This document shows, piece after piece, positions 7,268 to 8,942 of a stretch of 8,942 nucleotides of DNA; the stretch's first letter is position 1; each line of letters starts with the position of its first letter. The notes under the pieces were generated by a model. That model saw nothing but the letters and a program-made list of their open reading frames with translations. It was not told where the DNA came from and searched no databases. The position numbers were made by a program, and so were the translations under genes. Location of the stretch: assembly GCA_003167475.1 (NCBI GenBank), contig PMTB01000262.1, positions 1 through 8,942 of the forward strand, written 5' to 3'. The stretch is from a candidate division FCPU426 bacterium (lineage in GTDB: Bacteria; Oederibacteriota; PGYV01; Palsa-1178).

Positions 7268-7274
7268 ATTGTAG

Positions 7275-8942
7275 TCACCTTATAATTATCAAGGGCTTCA
7301 AAACAGAGTTCACCCTAGTCCCCTGCCCGTCTTCAACCGACATAATATAGTAATACATACCCTGTGACAGGCCCTTGAAAACTCTCCCGTCTATCGCCAC
7401 CTCGTTATTACCCGCAGTCAGCGATCCTCTTACCTCTGCGCTTGTGAACTCAGCATACCTTACGGACCTGAACGCCACGGTAAAAAGTTTAAATATAACT
7501 TTTTCAGCATTTCGGCTCAAAACAAAACGTATTTTAATCCCTGAGTTATCTATGTCCATATTTGGGTTCGGGTATACTAACAGGTTTTTTATCTCAAGCT
7601 GCCCGCTTGTTGTAGTTAATGTAACGGCAGGTGTCGGGGTCGCGTCCAGGGTCAGCGTCACTGTTTCAGCAGGCTGAGGCGTGTCAGTCCCGGTTGCAGT
7701 TGCCGTCAGAGTAAACGTTTTAGTTACAGTTGCGGTCCGCGCCGGGGTATTTGTATTCATTGCTGTACCGGTCAATGTAAATACTTCTGTCGGTGTGGAT
7801 GTAACCACAGCTGTCGCGGTATTTGAGGGAGTGTTTGTCAAGGTCCGGGTGGCCGTTGTTGTGGCTGTCGCAGATTTGGCCGCCGTAAAAGTCCGTGTGG
7901 GTGAAAAAGTATTTACAAGCGTCGTTGTGGCCGTATTCATCTGCGTCGGGGTAACCGAATCAAACGGCGTGGCAGTCTTTGTCGTTGTGACGCTTGGCAT
8001 ATCCGTAGGTGCCGCAGTCGCCGTGTGTGTCGGGGTATCCGTATTGGTAGTTGTAAATGTTGCGGTGCGCGATGGTGCAGCCGTTAAAGCTGCCGTGTTT
8101 ACCGGAGTAAAAGTCCCTGTAGATGAAACGGTTGCGGACGGCGTGGCTGTCGCGCTCATTGTAAAAGTCTGTGAGGCTGTATTTGCAGGTGTCATGGTCC
8201 TTGTGTCCGTTGAGGTATAGGTATAAGTCCATGCCCTGGTTGCCGTATTGGCCGCCGTCACTGTCAGTGTCGGCGTGGGCTGGACGCAGCCATTGGCGTA
8301 AATAGACATGACCCAGCCATAGTTTGTCTGGCCGCTTATGGAGGCCGGGAGGCTCCCGTTATATGCATAGTTTATCCAGCACATCCCGCTGCCGCAGCAC
8401 CCGGCTGAGTAGTCAAATACCGCGTTCCCCGTGAAACTGCCGGAGAGCCAATAATTGCCGGCTATTAAATTCACAGCCGGAAACGTGAAATAATTCCATC
8501 CCGGTTTTATCGACTGCTCCTGGCTTATGCCAAGCAAAGTACCCGGTGCTCCGGCATTATCCGTATATATGCCGACTACCCCGTTTCCGTAGGTCCCTAT
8601 ATCCATATATACCTGCATTGATGTGACGAGCATGTCCTGTGCCAGGGGGTACCTGGCGCAGTCAACCTGGTTTGCGAGGTTGTAGCCGCCTGTGCCTGCG
8701 GCATTGTTTCCGAAGGTGCCGGGATTGGAGCACGCCGCAGGCTGGGGAATTACCTGTATTGCTTCCACCACCGAGTTTGTATCGGCGCTTGAAGTGCCGG
8801 TGAACTGTATGGTGATGGCCCCGCCGGACGGCGTGATGTTATTGAAAACTTTATCAACCGCCGTGTAGCCTCCGGCCTGTGCGTAAATATCAAAATTTGA
8901 CAGCACCTGGTTCCCGTTTATCGAGACATTAAATACCCTGGC
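7275..8942 (-). CDS. Secreted modular protein: malectin, beta-sandwich, Thr linker, sorting-like domain (5' end outside window)
   Basis: The frame is open to the right edge; 555 residues plus a TGA at 7277-7275 are visible and the N-terminus is missing. Any GTG near 8906 is internal, because the malectin domain is already under way upstream of it. Visible residues: 1-67 end of a malectin-like domain (VFNVSINGNQVLSNF, DKVFNNITPSGG); about 71-219 a beta-sandwich with six Cys and the pattern VGIYTDNAGAPGTL...WNYFTFP...GNYWLSG, which I know as a recurrent extracellular accessory domain but cannot name; 221-446 Thr-rich linker; 447-555 the C-terminal domain ending LKPLIIIR. No catalytic domain is visible; one may lie in the missing part. 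The S53 gene follows 17 nt after the stop with its own ribosome binding site, so the two are probably in one operon. The shared modules suggest a partner that binds the same surface. Its enzymatic role cannot be told from this window. Confidence 0.9.
   Translation of the reverse strand, partial: ARVFNVSINGNQVLSNFDIYAQAGGYTAVDKVFNNITPSGGAITIQFTGTSSADTNSVVEAIQVIPQPAACSNPGTFGNNAAGTGGYNLANQVDCARYPLAQDMLVTSMQVYMDIGTYGNGVVGIYTDNAGAPGTLLGISQEQSIKPGWNYFTFPAVNLIAGNYWLSGSFTGNAVFDYSAGCCGSGMCWINYAYNGSLPASISGQTNYGWVMSIYANGCVQPTPTLTVTAANTATRAWTYTYTSTDTRTMTPANTASQTFTMSATATPSATVSSTGTFTPVNTAALTAAPSRTATFTTTNTDTPTHTATAAPTDMPSVTTTKTATPFDSVTPTQMNTATTTLVNTFSPTRTFTAAKSATATTTATRTLTNTPSNTATAVVTSTPTEVFTLTGTAMNTNTPARTATVTKTFTLTATATGTDTPQPAETVTLTLDATPTPAVTLTTTSGQLEIKNLLVYPNPNMDIDNSGIKIRFVLSRNAEKVIFKLFTVAFRSVRYAEFTSAEVRGSLTAGNNEVAIDGRVFKGLSQGMYYYIMSVEDGQGTRVNSVLKPLIIIR
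7278..7604 (-). repeat. C-terminal sorting-like domain, copy in the upstream protein
   Basis: Encodes visible residues 447-555. It is exactly the same length as 3604-3930 and is alignable without gaps. Conserved features include YPNPN, IDNSG, FKLFTVAFR, NEVA, VFKGL, YYYIM and the terminal LKP[VL]IIIR. The basic final Arg and the hydrophobic III just before it are kept in both. Confidence 0.8.
7605..8282 (-). repeat. Thr-rich linker of the upstream modular protein
   Basis: Encodes visible residues 221-446, about 226 residues of Thr alternating with Ala, Ser, Val, Asn and Pro (TATRTLTNTPSNTATAV). It is longer than the linker in the S53 peptidase and not simply a copy of it, so linker length varies while the flanking domains are conserved. 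Confidence 0.9.
8286..8732 (-). other. Unnamed extracellular beta-sandwich domain within the upstream protein
   Basis: Encodes visible residues 71-219. It begins CSNPGTFGNNAAG and ends GWVMSIYANGC, with Cys at both ends and an unusual GCCGSGMCW cluster (residues 181-189). Core strands are hydrophobic/aromatic (MQVYMDIG, WNYFTFP, YWLSGSF). It resembles accessory jelly-roll domains of secreted bacterial proteins; ligand unknown. Confidence 0.6.

Noticed and set aside
7258..7278. GTG at 7278 as the start of the S53 peptidase
   Set aside because: It overlaps the upstream stop and lacks its own site; the ATG at 7257 has GGAGG 5 nt upstream and begins directly with the signal peptide.
7681..8220. 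Long Val-rich open frame on the plus strand (also at 3-239 and 3821-4303)
   Set aside because: It is the complement of Thr-rich linkers: runs of ACN codons read backwards give Val/Gly codons without stops. There is no ribosome binding site or domain, and the minus-strand genes are clear.
8904..8906. GTG at 8906 as the real start of the right-hand gene
   Set aside because: The twelve codons upstream of it to the window edge continue the malectin domain (VFNVSINGNQ), matching the same stretch in the S53 peptidase, so the gene starts outside the window.

Overview
The window comes from a bacterium that secretes large modular proteins. All supported genes lie on the minus strand, so transcription runs from high to low coordinates. 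Signal peptides, very long Thr/Ser/Pro linkers, 'YPNP' C-terminal domains, clear GGAGG ribosome binding sites and roughly 50% GC suggest an uncultured, probably Gram-negative-type lineage. The linkers and C-terminal domains resemble those of Elusimicrobiota, Goldbacteria and similar candidate phyla, but the window has no marker gene to settle this. I see no tRNA, rRNA, CRISPR array, insertion sequence or phage gene.

Layout, in transcription order. (1) 8942-7275: the 3' part of a secreted modular protein, with the end of a malectin domain, an unnamed beta-sandwich domain, a Thr-rich linker of about 226 residues and a 109-residue C-terminal domain. (2) 7257-3601: a complete 1218-residue S53 (sedolisin/kumamolisin) peptidase with signal peptide, activation pro-domain, intact catalytic residues, malectin domain, L-type lectin-like domain, Thr-rich linker and the same C-terminal domain. 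It starts 17 nt after the stop of gene 1 and is probably co-transcribed with it. (3) 3600-3290: an intergenic region holding a good sigma70-type promoter, a perfect 16-bp palindrome placed like a LacI-family operator, and a 48-codon small ORF with a strong ribosome binding site. (4) 3289-1: a secreted protein of at least 1096 residues, GH16 + CBM6 + lectin + GH64 + start of a Thr-rich linker, whose 3' end lies outside the window.

How they fit together (inference): GH16 and GH64 are both beta-1,3-glucanase families, here on one chain with two carbohydrate-binding modules. The S53 peptidase carries a lectin module about 76% identical (hand count) to the one in the glucanase, plus a malectin module, so both enzymes probably go to the same glycan surface. 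A beta-1,3-glucanase plus an exported protease is the logic of fungal/yeast (or algal) cell-wall lysis. The operator-like palindrome over the predicted start site suggests that a sugar-responsive repressor controls the glucanase unit. The shared C-terminal domain, with a nearly identical LKP[VL]IIIR terminus in the two proteins whose ends are visible, is a candidate sorting or anchoring signal.
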